This document shows positions 32,351-41,861 of a DNA stretch of 64,000 bases, one piece after another. Within the stretch, counting starts at the first letter, position 1. Each line of letters begins with the position of its first letter. This DNA comes from CAKRJP01 sp963589425. GTDB lineage: Bacteria > Bacillota > Clostridia > Lachnospirales > Lachnospiraceae. The stretch is from positions 9,019-73,018 of the forward strand of contig CAVAKZ010000007.1 in NCBI GenBank assembly GCA_963589425.1. The letters run 5' to 3'. The notes beneath the pieces are model-generated. The model saw only the letters and a list, made by a program, of their open reading frames with translations, searched no databases and was not told the DNA's origin. The position numbers were made by a program, and so were the translations under genes.

Positions 32351-32400
32351 AAAAAAAGCCCGAAATCTTGAGAAATCAAAGATTTCGGGCTTTGTTGTTT
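32351..32400 (+). terminator. Terminator of tRNA-Leu
   Basis: GCCCGAAATCTT (32358-32369) pairs perfectly with AAGATTTCGGGC (32379-32390), followed by TTTGTTGTTTT. The A run in front makes it usable on the reverse strand too. Confidence 0.88.
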
Positions 32401-32559
32401 TAGAAAAGATCTCTAAAATCATGCATCATAAGTATGCCAAAGCAAACTATTCATAAACAGCATTAAATGGGGGGATGATGCGTCCGTGACCAAAAACGTT
32501 CCCAAAAGCGGCCACCCCACCCACATCTCTTAGCATCATGCAACAAATCAAGCACAAAA

Positions 32560-33678
32560 TCAGTGGATTTCGATGCCATTTACCTCCAAATGATCATCAA
32601 TTGGAATCACCAGGCATTTTCGCCCATCGATTTCCCTGGTCTCAATTAGGTCTGACCGGTCCGGATTTACTTTTACCACTACATCAGCTGTCTTCACCTG
32701 GAAGCTGCGGGTATCGGCAATGTTGGTTGCCAAGACCGTTTTTTGTTCTCCCATGACTGCCTCAAATTCTTCCTCAAAGACTTCCATCTTTTCTGCCGAC
32801 ACACCACTTTCTGACAAAAGTCTTTTTACATCCGGCTTGCACAGTTCCAATGGATCCGGCGAATCCTTGGCTTCTTCAATCATTTCGTTTAGGGTGTCGT
32901 GAATATTTTTTACCAGTTCAAAGCTGCACTCTTCTTCCAAGGTATCGCTGATGATGGTCTGGAAACCAGACTTTTGATCTCCTGCTGTCAATGGAACTCT
33001 TGAACCTAGTACATTGGAAATAAATTCTGGCTGCAGTTCCTCCGGTTTCTTGGTATAATACAGCACCCCATGAATGTCACTGTTTCGGTCTGTAAAGGCC
33101 GGGAACAAAAATCCCTTAGCCGGAGCCTCCACCAGCCAGTCTCTGATCCGGTCTTCAATATTATTGGTCATGGCATTATAGCTAAGACCTGCCTTAGATA
33201 GATTTACCGGGCAAATGCTGCAGAGAATATGCTCATACACAATATCGGAAGAATCAAACATTTCCATTCCATCGGTGGATTTTCCCGGCACGTCGTAGGC
33301 TGCATGTATTAATATAATGTAGTAGTTCTCGTCATATACATAATTTTCAATAACCTTGTCATAGAATTCTTCCAAGAGCATATCGTCCTGTAATTTGCTA
33401 TCTCGTAACTTTAATAAAAATTCCTGAGTTCCTCCCGGGGCCTCCTGCTCTAGTGGGAATTCCATATTAATCACATTTTTCCCCAAAGTTCCTGATAATG
33501 TCTTTTTAAAAATATCAAAATACTTAAAAGCTTCTTCCTCCGGAAGGGAAAGAAAAGCTTTTTTTAATTCTGTTTTCTTTTCTTTTTCATGATCTACATA
33601 GCATCCGCAAATTCGGGTAATGGCGCAATTTTGCGGTGTGAATTGTTTGCGGATCTCTAAGATTTCTTTTTTATTCAT
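32560..33678 (-). CDS. DUF4317 family protein
   Basis: 372 aa, starting MNKKEILEIRKQFTPQNCAI and containing RICGCYVDHEKEK, the opening typical of the DUF4317 family found in Clostridia. No signal peptide or membrane helix; acidic with helical stretches. Stand-alone minus-strand gene. The 160 bases after it (32400-32559) hold no gene; I see only a loose GATGATGC/GCATCATG inverted repeat there. Function unknown. Confidence 0.8.
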   Translation of the reverse strand: MNKKEILEIRKQFTPQNCAITRICGCYVDHEKEKKTELKKAFLSLPEEEAFKYFDIFKKTLSGTLGKNVINMEFPLEQEAPGGTQEFLLKLRDSKLQDDMLLEEFYDKVIENYVYDENYYIILIHAAYDVPGKSTDGMEMFDSSDIVYEHILCSICPVNLSKAGLSYNAMTNNIEDRIRDWLVEAPAKGFLFPAFTDRNSDIHGVLYYTKKPEELQPEFISNVLGSRVPLTAGDQKSGFQTIISDTLEEECSFELVKNIHDTLNEMIEEAKDSPDPLELCKPDVKRLLSESGVSAEKMEVFEEEFEAVMGEQKTVLATNIADTRSFQVKTADVVVKVNPDRSDLIETREIDGRKCLVIPIDDHLEVNGIEIH

Positions 33679-33907
33679 AGTAAATGCTCCCCTTATGTTT
33701 TTACCTTATGCGGCTTTTTCTTCACGCATTTTTCAATTTTAGCACAGAAAGTTTTTTGCAGAAAGGTGTATTTTTATCCCAACATTCCATTTTTCTATTG
33801 ATTTTCTATTGCTTTTTCTTATAAATCTTAATACTATTATAAGGAGCGATTAATTAACAACCGCCATATTTTGATACTATTATTATTTCGTAGAAAGGAT
33901 AATCATT

Positions 33908-34783
33908 ATGAGCATGAATGAATTGAAACCGATCAAAGAAGGTAAGGTACGTGAGATCTATGACAACGGCGACAGCCTCATTATGGTGGCTACTGACCGT
34001 ATCAGTTGCTACGATGTAATTTTAAATAATCAAGTTACTAAGAAGGGAACTGTCTTGACCCAGATGTCTAAATTCTGGTTCGACTTAACAGAAGATATTG
34101 TTCCTAACCACATGATTTCCGTAGATGTAAAGGATATGCCGGAATTTTTCCAGCAGCCACAGTATGACGGAAACAGCATGATGTGTAAGAAATTAGAGAT
34201 GCTTCCTATCGAGTGTATCGTTCGTGGATATATTACAGGAAGCGGCTGGAAGAGCTACCTAGAAGATGGTACTGTTTGCGGAATTAAACTTCCGGAAGGA
34301 CTGAAAGAGTCAGACAAGCTTCCTGAGCCAATCTACACCCCATCTACCAAGGCGGAAATCGGAGATCACGACGAGAACATTTCCTTTGAGCAGAGCATTG
34401 ACCACCTGGAGAAATACTTCCCTGGAAAAGGTGAGGAGTATGCTACAAAGCTTCGTGATTATACCATCGCCCTTTACAAGAAATGTGCGAATTACGCATT
34501 AAGCCGCGGTATTATTATTGCAGATACCAAATTTGAGTTTGGTTTCGACGAGGAAGGTAACTTCTACATCGGTGATGAGATGCTGACACCGGACAGCTCA
34601 CGTTTCTGGCCTGCTGATACCTATGAGCCGGGACACGGACAGCCATCTTTCGATAAGCAGTTTGCCAGAGATTGGTTAACCTCTCATCCGGGAAATGATT
34701 GGACCTTGCCGGAGGACATTGTTGAAAAGACTATTAATAAGTATCTTCAAGCTTATGAGATGCTTACAGGAAAAACTTTATAA
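33908..34783 (+). CDS. purC: SAICAR synthase (phosphoribosylaminoimidazole-succinocarboxamide synthase)
   Basis: 291 aa. KEGKVREIYDNGDSLIMVATDRIS at the N terminus, ECIVRGYITGSGWKSY in the middle and EFGFDEEGNFYIGDEMLTPDSSR at the ATP/metal site are SAICAR synthase motifs. It joins CAIR and aspartate in purine synthesis. The length is that of the longer ADE1-like form rather than the ~240-aa B. subtilis form. It stands alone, not in a pur operon, with its own terminator. AGAAAGGATAATC precedes the ATG. Confidence 0.95.
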   Translation: MSMNELKPIKEGKVREIYDNGDSLIMVATDRISCYDVILNNQVTKKGTVLTQMSKFWFDLTEDIVPNHMISVDVKDMPEFFQQPQYDGNSMMCKKLEMLPIECIVRGYITGSGWKSYLEDGTVCGIKLPEGLKESDKLPEPIYTPSTKAEIGDHDENISFEQSIDHLEKYFPGKGEEYATKLRDYTIALYKKCANYALSRGIIIADTKFEFGFDEEGNFYIGDEMLTPDSSRFWPADTYEPGHGQPSFDKQFARDWLTSHPGNDWTLPEDIVEKTINKYLQAYEMLTGKTL

Positions 34784-34803
34784 TTCGAAAGCTAAGAGCC
34801 TTT

Positions 34804-34837
34804 GGGGGTGCCATTTTTGCGGCACCTCCATTTTTTT
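34804..34837 (+). terminator. Terminator after purC
   Basis: GGGGGTGCC (34804-34812) pairs with GGCACCTCC (34821-34829), one wobble pair, followed by ATTTTTTT. Confidence 0.85.
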
Positions 34838-34882
34838 GCCGAAATTCCCAAGGAATCTCCTATCCCACCCTCTCTTTTCTTA

Positions 34883-34911
34883 TTGACTTTAGTATGCTAA
34901 CTTGCTAATAT
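34883..34911 (+). promoter_or_regulatory. Predicted promoter of the amino-acid ABC operon
   Basis: TTGACT (34883-34888), 17-base spacer, TAATAT (34906-34911). It starts transcription about 35 bases before the ATG at 34955. Confidence 0.6.
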
Positions 34912-34954
34912 TATAAAGTCTAGAAAAGCGACGTTTTTAGGAGGATTTTAAATT

Positions 34955-35785
34955 ATGAAAAAAAGATTAGTAGTTCTTATGCTTGCAGCTATGATGGTAG
35001 TTTCTGCAACAGCTTGTGGAAGTTCAAGCTCTTCTACTTCCTCAAGTGCAGATTCCAGTACAGCAGCTTCTTCTGATGAGAGTGATCTTGAATATGTAAA
35101 AGATAAGGGTACTCTTGTGGTTGGTATTACCGATTTCGAACCTATGGATTACAAGGATGATGACGGCAACTGGATTGGGTTTGATGCAGATTTAGCTACC
35201 GCCTTTGCAGCAGAATTAGGTGTAGATGTAGAATTTGTTGAAATTGACTGGGACAACAAGATTATGGAGTTGGATGGAAAGACCATCGACTGCGTATGGA
35301 ATGGTATGACTCTTACCAACGAAGTTACAAGCTCTATGGAATGCTCTAATGCATATTGCAACAACGCTCAGGTAGTTGTTGTTCCTTCTGATAAGGCTTC
35401 TGATTATCAGGATGAAGATTCCATTAAAGATTTGTCTTTTGCAGCAGAGTCTGGAAGTGCAGGCGAGGCAGCTCTTACAGACCTTGGCATCGATGTAACT
35501 CCTGTAAAATCTCAGGCAGATGCCCTTATGGAAGTTGCTTCCGGAACTTCTGACGGTGCAGTAATCGACTCTCTTATGGCAGCTGCCATGGTAGGAGAAG
35601 GCACAGGTTATGCTGATCTTACTTATACTGTCAGCTTAAACAGCGAAGAATATGGTGTTGGTTTCCGTAAAGGTTCTGACATCTGCGAAGAGTTAAATAA
35701 ATTCTTAAGCGACAGCTACGCAGATGGCTCTATCCAGAAAATTGCTGAAACCTATGGTGTACAGGCAGCACTGATTGAACAATAA
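34955..35785 (+). CDS. Amino-acid ABC transporter substrate-binding lipoprotein
   Basis: 276 aa. Lipoprotein signal peptide MKKRLVVLMLAAMMVVSATA followed by the lipobox cysteine (ATAC, residue 21), then a Ser/Thr-rich tether. GTLVVGITDFEPMDYKDDDG and GFDADLATAFAAELG are SBP_bac_3 (polar amino acid) motifs. The ligand is not readable. First of three genes of a complete importer; AGGAGG before the ATG. Confidence 0.93.
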   Translation: MKKRLVVLMLAAMMVVSATACGSSSSSTSSSADSSTAASSDESDLEYVKDKGTLVVGITDFEPMDYKDDDGNWIGFDADLATAFAAELGVDVEFVEIDWDNKIMELDGKTIDCVWNGMTLTNEVTSSMECSNAYCNNAQVVVVPSDKASDYQDEDSIKDLSFAAESGSAGEAALTDLGIDVTPVKSQADALMEVASGTSDGAVIDSLMAAAMVGEGTGYADLTYTVSLNSEEYGVGFRKGSDICEELNKFLSDSYADGSIQKIAETYGVQAALIEQ

Positions 35786-35806
35786 AACAGAAAGCAGGAT
35801 TTTAAA

Positions 35807-36493
35807 ATGAGCCTAATCATGGAACAATTTCCAACAGTTGTTCAATCCTTAAACATTGGATTTCTTCAAACTTTAAAATTATTTTTTGTCACCTTAATCG
35901 GGGCCTTTCCCATTGGACTGATCATTTCCTTTGGGTCTATGTCCAAATTTAAGCCCCTGAGTTATTTTACTAAGGTGATTGTGTGGATTGTAAGAGGAAC
36001 CCCTCTTATGATCCAGCTCTTGATTATTTATTACTTTCCCGGACTTGTCCTCCACAATCCCATCTGGGGTGGGGGAGAATCCGGAAGATTTTTAGCGGCA
36101 GCTGTAGCCTTTATTTTTAACTACTCCTGCTACTTTTCCGAGATTTACCGTGGGGGAATCCAGGGGGTTCCAGTTGGTCAGGAAGAAGCCGGTTTGGTGC
36201 TGGGTATGACAAAGCGTCAGATTTTCTTTAAGATCACCTTACTGCAGATGATCAAGCGCATTGTTCCACCTATGTCCAATGAGATCATCACCTTGGTAAA
36301 GGATACCTCCCTGGCCCGCATTATTGCCCTTCAGGAAATTATTTGGGCAGGTCAGGCCTTTATGAAGGGATCTCAGGGAATTTCCGGAGCCATCTGGCCT
36401 CTCTTTTTCACAGCGGTATATTACCTGATCTTCAATGGCCTTCTTACAATTGTGCTGGGTCAGATTGAAAAGAAATTGGAATATTTTAGATAG
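35807..36493 (+). CDS. Amino-acid ABC transporter permease
   Basis: 228 aa of membrane helices in the His/Glu/Gln/Arg/opine permease family. VWIVRGTPLMIQLLIIYY and the EAA loop (EAGLVLGMTKRQIFFKITL, continuing LQMIKRIVPPM) contact the ATPase. Starts 21 bases after the binding protein and ends 12 before the ATPase. Confidence 0.94.
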   Translation: MSLIMEQFPTVVQSLNIGFLQTLKLFFVTLIGAFPIGLIISFGSMSKFKPLSYFTKVIVWIVRGTPLMIQLLIIYYFPGLVLHNPIWGGGESGRFLAAAVAFIFNYSCYFSEIYRGGIQGVPVGQEEAGLVLGMTKRQIFFKITLLQMIKRIVPPMSNEIITLVKDTSLARIIALQEIIWAGQAFMKGSQGISGAIWPLFFTAVYYLIFNGLLTIVLGQIEKKLEYFR

Positions 36494-36505
36494 GAGGAGA
36501 AAAAT

Positions 36506-37291
36506 ATGTCTATATTAGAGGTAGAACACATTTGCAAATCCTTTGATCGTACAGAGGTTCTTAAGGACATTAGCTTCTCCTTAGAAAAGGGCCAGGTGCT
36601 TTCCATTATCGGTTCCTCCGGAAGCGGAAAAACCACCTTGCTTCGGTGCTTGAATTTCCTGGAACGTCCGGAAAAAGGAGTCATTCGTGTTAATGGAGAA
36701 ACCCTTTTAGACGCCACAGACCCAGCCACCACCAAAGAGGAGGAAATCCGAAAAAAGAGATTGCACTTTGGTTTGGTTTTTCAGAATTTTAATCTTTTTC
36801 CCCAGTATACAGCCCTTCAAAATGTAATGTTGGCTAAGGAACTCCTTGCAAAAGAACAGCCGGATTACAATGCCAATAAAAAGGAGATTCATCAGGAAAT
36901 CGAAGCACAGGCTGAGGCCTTATTAAAGGAAATGGGACTGGCAGACCGAATGACTAATTATCCCCACCAGCTTTCTGGTGGACAGTGCCAGCGAGTGGCT
37001 ATTGCCAGGGCTCTTGCCTTAAAACCAGATATTCTTTGTTTTGACGAACCAACTTCCGCCTTGGATCCCGAACTTACAGGAGAGGTCCTTAAGGTTATGA
37101 AGGGGCTGGCAGATCAAAATACCACCATGATTATTGTAACTCATGAAATGGGCTTTGCTAAAGACGTATCCAGTCAGGTAATTTTTATGGAAGACGGATA
37201 TATCCTAGAGCAAGGAGATCCTAGTCAAGTCTTTGAACATCCAAAAGAAGAACGTACAAAACAATTCTTATCCAGTTATAATAAGGGATAA
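36506..37291 (+). CDS. Amino-acid ABC transporter ATP-binding protein
   Basis: 261 aa. Walker A GSSGSGKTTLLRCL, Q loop GLVFQNFNLFPQYT, signature LSGGQCQRVAIARAL, Walker B ILCFDEPTSALDPE, switch HEMGFA. A GlnQ/ArtP-type ATPase that powers the preceding permease. AGGAGGAG before the ATG; terminator directly after the stop. Confidence 0.95.
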   Translation: MSILEVEHICKSFDRTEVLKDISFSLEKGQVLSIIGSSGSGKTTLLRCLNFLERPEKGVIRVNGETLLDATDPATTKEEEIRKKRLHFGLVFQNFNLFPQYTALQNVMLAKELLAKEQPDYNANKKEIHQEIEAQAEALLKEMGLADRMTNYPHQLSGGQCQRVAIARALALKPDILCFDEPTSALDPELTGEVLKVMKGLADQNTTMIIVTHEMGFAKDVSSQVIFMEDGYILEQGDPSQVFEHPKEERTKQFLSSYNKG

Positions 37292-37295
37292 GAAA

Positions 37296-37330
37296 AATGG
37301 GATTCCAGCAGGCTGGGATCCCATTTTTTA
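37296..37330. terminator. Terminator between ABC importer and ABC-F gene
   Basis: AATGGGATTCCAGC pairs with GCTGGGATCCCATT (one mismatch) around AGG, followed by TTTTTATT; the A run upstream allows reverse use. It overlaps the last codon of the ABC-F gene on the other strand. Confidence 0.8.
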
Positions 37331-39235
37331 TTCTTCTTCCGGGAAAAGTTCTGCGTAAACATCCCACCAATCCAGACATTTTTCAGTCCAGATATCCCAC
37401 AGGGCAGGCAGGATTTTTAATGCTTCTTCATAACTAGTTTTCAGGTTCTCTTTCGCCGAACCTGGCAGGCGATCTTCTCCATAGTTTTGAAGTTCCTTTT
37501 CTTCTAGTTCATTTTCTAATTCCTGAAGTCTTTTCCAGCAAAAAGCCAGCTCGTCTTCTGCTTCTTCTAAGGGGCCTCTTACCTGAGAAAATCTCCAATC
37601 CAAGTAAGCTTCTTCAGTACCAATTTCCCTTAATCTATGTTTTTCCTTGTCCGGTACTGCCCGCATACCTGCGATTAAGGCCTGATCCTCTGCCTGGACT
37701 AGGGCTGATAGATTTTCATTTTCTTCTCTGCAATGTTTCAAATAATGATCATATCCGAAGGGATAATACATGGCCTTTTGATCCTTAAAAACCAGGATAG
37801 CATCTGCTACTTCTTTTATAAAAAAGCGATCATGGGACACGAATAACAGAGTCCCTTTATAGGCTTTAAATGCCGACTCCAAAGTCTCCTTTGCCGGTAT
37901 GTCCATATGATTGGTAGGTTCATCCAGCACCAAAAGATTGGGCTTACTGGTAAGGAGTTCCGCCAAAAGAAGCCTGGATTTCTCTCCTCCAGACAGCTGA
38001 TCTACCATTTTCTGGGCTTCTCTTCCCGGAAATAAATAGGCCGCAAGAGTACTTCTTGCCTCTTTTTCCGTCATAGAAGGGAAGAGGTCATGGAAATGCT
38101 CATATACTGTTTTTTCAGAGGAAAGGGTCGCAGATTGCTGGTCAAAATAACCCATAAGAATATGATTTCCCAGCTGGGATTTGCCATCCAGGGGGGACAG
38201 TTCTCCTGCCACTGTCCGTAAGAAGGTAGATTTTCCGGCACCGTTGTCCCCAATAATACCGATTTTCTTCCCCCTTCTGATCCGCAGGGAAAGTTCCAAA
38301 AGCACCTTGTCATAGCCTAATTTCAAGTGCTCTGCCTCATAGACCCACTTACTTCCCATATGGTCCGGTACAAGATCTCCGGTGAAGATATGGGCTTCAT
38401 TTGCCCCCGGATGTTCCATAAGCTCCATCCGCTCTAAAAGCTTCTTCTTGGACCTGGCAAAGGCAGCCTTCTTAGGCTTATTTTTGAAGCGTTCAATAAG
38501 GCCATTTAGGCGCTCCACTTCCTGTTCCTGTCTTTCATAAGCTTTCTTGGCCTTATCTAGGTCTTTAATCTTTTGTTTTCTGTAGTCTGTATAATTTCCC
38601 GCATATTTTTTTAGCTTCTTATCTTGCAGATCATAGACTAGGTCCACCACCTGATCCAAGAAAAAGCGGTCATGAGAAACCACTACCACTGCATGTTCAT
38701 AGTCTCTGATATAAGTCTCCAACCACTGGGTGCTGGGTATGTCCAAATGATTGGTAGGCTCATCCAAAAGCAAAACATCCGGCTTCATTAAAAACAAACG
38801 AATCAGGGAAATTTTGGTTTGCTCTCCTCCTGAAAAATCCCCTAACTTCTTTGTCTTATCCTTCTTAGCAAATCCCAAGGCAGTAAATAGGCGGTCATAC
38901 TCCATTTCATAAAGATAACGGTCCTTGGAGTAGGGATTTTTATCCTGACAGCCCTCTAGAATCAAGGCTTCCACCGTCTTTTCCTTATCCTTCTCCTGGG
39001 TCTGGCTAAGCATCCCCCAAGTAAGGGATCTGGATTTCCAAATCCCCGGCCCCTGTCGTTTGTCATCCCGGTCTAAAGAAAGTTCTCCGGCAATCAATCG
39101 AAGAAGAGTGGTCTTTCCCACTCCATTCTTCCCAACAATGGCAATTTTCTCATTTCCCTTAATCTCAAAATCAATATGGGAGAGGATAAGCTCCCCTCCC
39201 ATAGTTACTGAACCATCTGTAATCTTATATAACAT
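37328..39235 (-). CDS. ABC-F family ATPase
   Basis: 635 aa with two ABC domains and no membrane segments: Walker A GKNGVGKTTLLRL and GDNGAGKSTFLRT, signatures FSGGEQTKIS and LSGGEKSRL, Walker B LLLDEPTNHLD and LVLDEPTNHMD. The charged linker between them (KAYERQEQEVERLNGLIERF, then PKKAAFARSKKKLLERM) is the ribosome-reaching P-site tRNA interaction motif of ABC-F factors. Likely a translation factor; antibiotic protection is possible but not shown. Start overlaps the stop of the P-type ATPase (TAATG). Confidence 0.9.
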   Translation of the reverse strand: MLYKITDGSVTMGGELILSHIDFEIKGNEKIAIVGKNGVGKTTLLRLIAGELSLDRDDKRQGPGIWKSRSLTWGMLSQTQEKDKEKTVEALILEGCQDKNPYSKDRYLYEMEYDRLFTALGFAKKDKTKKLGDFSGGEQTKISLIRLFLMKPDVLLLDEPTNHLDIPSTQWLETYIRDYEHAVVVVSHDRFFLDQVVDLVYDLQDKKLKKYAGNYTDYRKQKIKDLDKAKKAYERQEQEVERLNGLIERFKNKPKKAAFARSKKKLLERMELMEHPGANEAHIFTGDLVPDHMGSKWVYEAEHLKLGYDKVLLELSLRIRRGKKIGIIGDNGAGKSTFLRTVAGELSPLDGKSQLGNHILMGYFDQQSATLSSEKTVYEHFHDLFPSMTEKEARSTLAAYLFPGREAQKMVDQLSGGEKSRLLLAELLTSKPNLLVLDEPTNHMDIPAKETLESAFKAYKGTLLFVSHDRFFIKEVADAILVFKDQKAMYYPFGYDHYLKHCREENENLSALVQAEDQALIAGMRAVPDKEKHRLREIGTEEAYLDWRFSQVRGPLEEAEDELAFCWKRLQELENELEEKELQNYGEDRLPGSAKENLKTSYEEALKILPALWDIWTEKCLDWWDVYAELFPEEE

Positions 39236-41316
39236 TATTCTTCCTCAAGAAGTGGCTGCATACTTTTTAGTCCAATCAATAATGTAGACGTATTATGAAG
39301 CAAGGCTGAGGTAGTCGGCTGCAAGATGCCGCCCACTCCTAAGGCAATGAGCCCAGCATTGAATCCTACAATATTTCTATAATTGCTATGGATTCTCTTC
39401 ATAAGTCCATCACTGATTTTCTTTAAGGTTAATAGCTCATAGAGATTTTCAGCTCCGATGGTAATGTCTGCAATCTCTCTGGCAAGCTCTGCACCCTCGC
39501 TAATGGCAATTCCTACATCTGCCGCGGAAAGCGCCGGAGAATCGTTGATTCCATCCCCGATCATAATTACCTTACGGCCTAGGGCTTTTTCTTTATTCAC
39601 AAAATCTGCCTTATCCTTTGGAAGCACCTCAGAGTAGTACTCATCTACTCCAACCTTAGCTGCAATTGCTTTAGCAGTCCGGTCGCTATCTCCTGTCATC
39701 ATAACCACCTTGGAAATACCTGCTTCTTTTAGCTTCTGAATGACTGCTCTTGCTTCCTCTCTAAGAGGATCTTCAATACAGATGACTGCTGCCAACTGAT
39801 TTTCAATGGCTAGATAGAGGTGAGAATACTCCTCCGGAAGGTCTGCAAACTTCTGCTCCATTCCTTCTGGAATCTTGCACTTTTCATCTTCAAATACAAA
39901 ATGATAGCTTCCAATAATGGCTTTTCTTCCATCAATGGTCGTGGAAATACCGTGAGCCACAATATATTCCACCTTCGAGTGCATCTCCTCGTGGTCTAAG
40001 CCCTTACATCTTGCCTTGTCTACCACGGCCTTGGCCATAGAATGAGGGAAATGTTCTTCCATGCAAGCAGCAATTCGAAGAAGCTCATCCTTGTCCTCTC
40101 CCACAAACGGAACCACCTTCGCCACAGTAGGCTCAGCCTTAGTAAGGGTCCCTGTTTTGTCAAAGACAATGGTATCTGCCTCAGATACTGCCTCTAAGAA
40201 CTTACCACCCTTTACCGTAATTTTGTGAGTATTGGCCTCACGGATGGCAGATAGTACAGAAATTGGCATGGCCAGTTTTAATGCACAAGAAAAATCTACC
40301 ATCAATATAGAAAGGGCCTTGGTCACATTTCTAGTAAGCAGATAGGTAAGAGCAGTTCCTCCCAAACTATAAGGCACCAGCTTGTCAGCCAGATGCTCTG
40401 CCCTACTCTCCACACCGGATTTTAATTTCTCCGATTCTTCGATCATAGTTGCAATCTTCTCGTAGCGGCTAGATCCTCCCACTTCCTTTACCAGGATAGA
40501 AAGTTCTCCTTCTTCCACTACAGTGCCTGCATATACGGTGCTGTCTAAAACCTTGCGGACCGGCACCGACTCCCCAGTAAGAGAAGCCTGGTTAATCATA
40601 GCCTCTCCATCCACAACGCTTCCATCAAAAGGAACGATATTTCCCACGTGGACTACTACGGTGTCTCCTGCCTGGATTTCCTGCATGTCTACAAGGACTT
40701 CTTGATCCTTTGTCTTTAACCAAACCTTACCTACATTCAAGGACATGGTCCTTGCCAAATCTCCCACAGACTTCTTGTGGGTCCACTCTTCTAGAAGCTC
40801 TCCAATTCCTAAGAGGAACATAACAGAGCCTGCTGTGGCAAAATCTCCTCTTACAATGGAAACCCCAATGGCTGTGGCATCCAGTACCGGAACTTCAATT
40901 TTCCCCTGTACCAGGGTCTTAATGCCCTTCCATATATACTTTACCGACATGGCCGTGCAGTAAGCTGCTGCCAAAGGAGCAGGAAGTAAGGCCCTCCTTA
41001 GGTAATGATAAAAAACCTTGCTAATCAGTTCTTCCTTAAACTCTGCATTCATGGCTCTGCCAGAATTCTCTAAGTATCCGGTAGGGACACTTACATCCTG
41101 ATAGTAAAATGCTTTAAGCTTCTGAAGAATCTTGTCTCTGCCCTCTTTATAGCTAATAACAGCATCACAGGTACGTTCGTAAACCTTTACAAAACTTACC
41201 CCTTCTATATTCTCCAAATAATATTGAAGCAAATCTGCCTCTTCATAGGTCATGCGCTTTTGTTTGAAATGAATACGCACTCTTCCTCGGATTTCGCTTT
41301 TAATTACGAATCTCAC
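39235..41316 (-). CDS. P1B-type (heavy-metal-family) ATPase with altered metal motif
   Basis: 693 aa. DKTGTLT phosphorylation site, TGES actuator motif, MTGDSDRTAKAIA and GDGINDSPAL hinge motifs show a P-type ATPase of the heavy-metal class. In the helix that normally has CPC followed by AL, the sequence is VDFSCALKLAMPIS: the first Cys and the Pro are replaced by Phe and Ser. The N terminus (residues 1-75) resembles an HMA fold without CxxC. The transported ion is therefore uncertain and may not be Cu, Zn or Cd. Two bases after a DUF6110 gene; followed by ABC-F with overlap. Confidence 0.88.
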   Translation of the reverse strand: MRFVIKSEIRGRVRIHFKQKRMTYEEADLLQYYLENIEGVSFVKVYERTCDAVISYKEGRDKILQKLKAFYYQDVSVPTGYLENSGRAMNAEFKEELISKVFYHYLRRALLPAPLAAAYCTAMSVKYIWKGIKTLVQGKIEVPVLDATAIGVSIVRGDFATAGSVMFLLGIGELLEEWTHKKSVGDLARTMSLNVGKVWLKTKDQEVLVDMQEIQAGDTVVVHVGNIVPFDGSVVDGEAMINQASLTGESVPVRKVLDSTVYAGTVVEEGELSILVKEVGGSSRYEKIATMIEESEKLKSGVESRAEHLADKLVPYSLGGTALTYLLTRNVTKALSILMVDFSCALKLAMPISVLSAIREANTHKITVKGGKFLEAVSEADTIVFDKTGTLTKAEPTVAKVVPFVGEDKDELLRIAACMEEHFPHSMAKAVVDKARCKGLDHEEMHSKVEYIVAHGISTTIDGRKAIIGSYHFVFEDEKCKIPEGMEQKFADLPEEYSHLYLAIENQLAAVICIEDPLREEARAVIQKLKEAGISKVVMMTGDSDRTAKAIAAKVGVDEYYSEVLPKDKADFVNKEKALGRKVIMIGDGINDSPALSAADVGIAISEGAELAREIADITIGAENLYELLTLKKISDGLMKRIHSNYRNIVGFNAGLIALGVGGILQPTTSALLHNTSTLLIGLKSMQPLLEEE

Positions 41317-41318
41317 GA

Positions 41319-41606
41319 TTATTCCACCTCGGATTCATCTGGAATTTCAATTACATCTTCATCTTCAAACTCAGCTTCGTCAGCAACTCTGTCCTCATTG
41401 ATCTGCTTTGCCTCTGCATAGATGTCTTCACAGTTTTCTTGAAGAGTTGTGGTTGTCTTCAAAACACAATCTTTTGCTCTAAGAACTGCTGCTGTACAAT
41501 TTGTATAAAGTTTCTTAGCATCCTTGCTGGTAAGAAGCTTGATTCCTGCGGTTCCAAATGCTACACCTGCTGCAAATATTCCTGTCTTTTTCCAATTCAT
41601 ATCCAT
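41319..41606 (-). CDS. DUF6110 family small membrane-anchored protein
   Basis: 95 aa: an N-terminal hydrophobic segment (GIFAAGVAFGTAGIKLLTS), a middle with two cysteines (NCTAAVLRAKDC), and a very acidic tail (DEAEFEDEDVIEIPDESEVE) able to bind cations. From memory this matches DUF6110, often placed before P1B-type ATPases. First gene of the operon; AGGAGG before the ATG. A metal-chaperone or regulatory partner of the ATPase is inference. Confidence 0.78.
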   Translation of the reverse strand: MDMNWKKTGIFAAGVAFGTAGIKLLTSKDAKKLYTNCTAAVLRAKDCVLKTTTTLQENCEDIYAEAKQINEDRVADEAEFEDEDVIEIPDESEVE

Positions 41607-41641
41607 AATAAATACCTCCTATATTCCTTGCGTTTCCCTAC

Positions 41642-41670
41642 ATTATAGCCACATCAAAGTCAATTGTCAC
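41642..41670 (-). promoter_or_regulatory. Predicted promoter of the DUF6110-ATPase-ABC-F operon
   Basis: GTGACA (41670-41665), 17-base spacer, TATAAT (41647-41642) on the reverse strand; 5/6 and 6/6 matches. Confidence 0.7.
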
Positions 41671-41754
41671 GTCTAACTTTCTTATTGAAAAAATTTTATC
41701 ATGTTATAAAGAGAGTCATTTTCAAAAAGCCAAACCTACGTATTTCCAATAGAA

Positions 41755-41791
41755 AAAAGCCACTGCTAACCTTGTAGCAATGACTTTTTCA
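41755..41791 (-). terminator. Terminator of the transporter-fumarase operon
   Basis: On the reverse strand AAGTCATTGCTA-CAAGGT-TAGCAGTGGCTT with two G-T pairs, followed by TTTTC. It ends about 70 bases after the fumarase beta gene. Confidence 0.75.
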
Positions 41792-41861
41792 TAGGTGTAT
41801 ATTAGGTTGATGAATGGGTATAAGGAGTATTTTTATCAAAAGTTTCTTTATTATAATTCTG

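Noticed and set aside
32156..32456. Open frames over the tRNA-Leu gene on both strands
   Set aside because: They read through a tRNA and its terminator; no ribosome-binding site.
32400..32559. Possible small RNA or mobile-element remnant between tRNA-Leu and the DUF4317 gene
   Set aside because: Only a loose inverted repeat (GATGATGC / GCATCATG) is seen; no promoter, terminator or target-site duplication supports a feature.
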